From positions 1 through 8,138 of the forward strand of contig JACDEC010000117.1 of the NCBI GenBank assembly GCA_013816645.1: DNA of 8,138 nt, written 5' to 3'. Source of the DNA: Planctomycetota bacterium. Its GTDB lineage: Bacteria > Planctomycetota > UBA11346. A program made the position numbers and the translations under genes. Below the pieces are notes generated by a model, which saw only the letters and a program-made list of their open reading frames with translations, had not been told where the DNA came from and made no database searches. Below are positions 7,620-8,138 of the stretch, one piece after another. Positions within the stretch are counted from its first letter, which is position 1; each line of letters opens with the position of its first letter.

Positions 7620-7630
7620 GGGCGGAAGGA
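7620..7630 (-). repeat. Leader element TCCTTCCGCCC, copy 2
   Basis: Exact second copy of the 11-base string at 6174-6184, here in the leader of the prepilin-like gene, 20 bp downstream of its operator. In both leaders a CTTGCC follows within a few bases. This points to a shared promoter/leader design. Confidence 0.5.
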
Positions 7631-7638
7631 TTGAGTAC

Positions 7639-7665
7639 ATGACGTCATCATGTCATATGATGACT
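7639..7665 (-). promoter_or_regulatory. Composite operator of the prepilin-like gene (site 3)
   Basis: 7651-7665 read towards the gene is AGTCATCATATGACA, 14 of 15 bases identical to site 1. Directly next to it, 7639-7648 is a perfect 10-base palindrome, ATGACGTCAT, made of the same GTCAT/ATGAC half-sites. Four half-sites thus lie within 27 bp, which could bind two dimers side by side. The block ends 55 bp before the start at 7583. Confidence 0.65.
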
Positions 7666-7669
7666 TAAA

Positions 7670-7687
7670 TTCCAGGGCTTTGGCCTG
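7670..7687 (-). repeat. CAGGCCA-N3-CCCTGGAA element upstream of the prepilin-like operator
   Basis: On the minus strand CAGGCCA (7687-7681), three bases, then CCCTGGAA (7677-7670), followed four bases later by the operator. The same pair of words precedes operator site 2. It may be a second protein-binding site or show that the two promoters share descent. Confidence 0.35.
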
Positions 7688-7726
7688 AGCGCGCTCATCG
7701 ATTTCAAGTGTCTTGTAGTAAATAAC

Positions 7727-8137
7727 TTACGCGGTCTTCGCATGCCAATCGAAGAGCACCCCGGTATACCGTTCGGGCTCACGTAGCAGTCCTTCGTACG
7801 CTTCCTTGGCCGACTTCGGCGGCAGGCGATGGGAGATCAGCTCGGCCATCCGCAGTTCGCCGCGGGCGATCCAGTCGAGGAGTTGCTGCTGCTTGCTCAG
7901 CAACGAGTCGCGCAGCCCGATCACCGGATAGGTCGGCAGGTTCCATTCCAGGGCGCCGCGCACGGTCAGCCACCGGCAGTGGATGGCGTTGAATACTGCG
8001 GCGAGGTCGCCGGTCACCGGCTGTCGCGGCGTGCCCAGGATCACCACCTGCCCGAAATGCGCCGCGGCCATCACCGCCTGGACGCAGACCTCGCCGCGGC
8101 CCACCGCGTCGATCACCACCGCGGGACCCGCGCCGGT
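7727..8137 (-). CDS. Zinc-type (medium-chain) alcohol dehydrogenase family protein, C-terminal part (5' end outside window)
   Basis: The last 136 codons and a TAA stop are present; the frame is open to the right edge (…TGAGPAVVIDAVGRGE). AVVIDAVG followed by a helix and FGQVVILGTPR is the usual second half of the Rossmann cofactor domain in the medium-chain dehydrogenase/reductase superfamily. The C-terminal part, with LISHRLPPKSAKEAYEGLL, fits the return to the catalytic domain. Zinc ligands and the GxGxxG motif would be encoded beyond the edge, so substrate and zinc dependence cannot be judged. It runs in the same direction as the prepilin-like gene. The 143-bp gap holding the operator separates the two, so it is probably a different transcription unit. 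A sugar or polyol dehydrogenase would fit the locus, but nothing seen here proves it. Confidence 0.85.
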   Translation of the reverse strand, partial: TGAGPAVVIDAVGRGEVCVQAVMAAAHFGQVVILGTPRQPVTGDLAAVFNAIHCRWLTVRGALEWNLPTYPVIGLRDSLLSKQQQLLDWIARGELRMAELISHRLPPKSAKEAYEGLLREPERYTGVLFDWHAKTA

Positions 8138-8138
8138 C

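Noticed and set aside
7584..7640. Longer N-terminus of the prepilin-like protein starting at 7640
   Set aside because: It has no ribosome binding site and begins 10 bp after the operator core, whereas the ATG at 7583 has GAGGTG close upstream.
7666..7726. Possible terminator after the dehydrogenase gene
   Set aside because: Only a weak hairpin (CAGG/CCTG) and the short palindrome GAGCGCGCTC are seen, with no T-run behind them on the minus strand.

Overview
The window is GC-rich DNA, coding almost throughout, with long antisense open frames that come from base composition. The clearest taxonomic clue is a prepilin-like gene that combines a GFILIELLVVI-type N-terminus with a C-terminal H-X9-DG motif. 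That architecture is typical of Planctomycetota, Verrucomicrobiota, Lentisphaerota/Kiritimatiellota and Armatimonadota. A high-GC member of the PVC group (or Armatimonadota) is therefore the likely source; the phylum cannot be fixed from sequence reading alone.

Layout, left to right. (1) 2-235 (+): the C-terminal end of an Rsm22-family ribosome-associated methyltransferase-like protein. (2) 250-2631 (-): a 793-residue protein of unknown function without a signal peptide; its N-terminal third resembles a beta/alpha barrel of carbohydrate-active enzymes. (3) 2640-6161 (-): a 1173-residue secreted protein with a GH42-like (beta-galactosidase-type) barrel and a following trimerisation-like domain. 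Genes 3 and 2 are 8 bp apart in the same direction and form a probable two-gene operon read leftwards. (4) 6304-6747 (+): a 147-residue single-pass membrane protein, divergent from the operon. (5) 6771-7583 (-): the prepilin-like protein. (6) 7727-8137 (-): the C-terminal part of a medium-chain (zinc-type) alcohol dehydrogenase that runs off the right edge.

The most interesting signal is non-coding. A 15-bp near-palindrome, AGTCATCATRTGACT in gene orientation, stands upstream of three separate transcription units: the glycosidase operon, the small membrane protein and the prepilin-like gene. It always has the same orientation relative to its gene. Two further short elements recur around these sites: TCCTTCCGCCC, 18-20 bp downstream of the operator in two leaders, and CAGGCCA plus CCCTGGAA just upstream of the operators. 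I infer a small local regulon in which a pseudopilin, a membrane protein, a secreted glycosidase and a cytoplasmic partner are switched together, probably in response to a glycan. No regulator gene lies in the window. The flanking Rsm22 and dehydrogenase genes have no such site near them and are probably not members.
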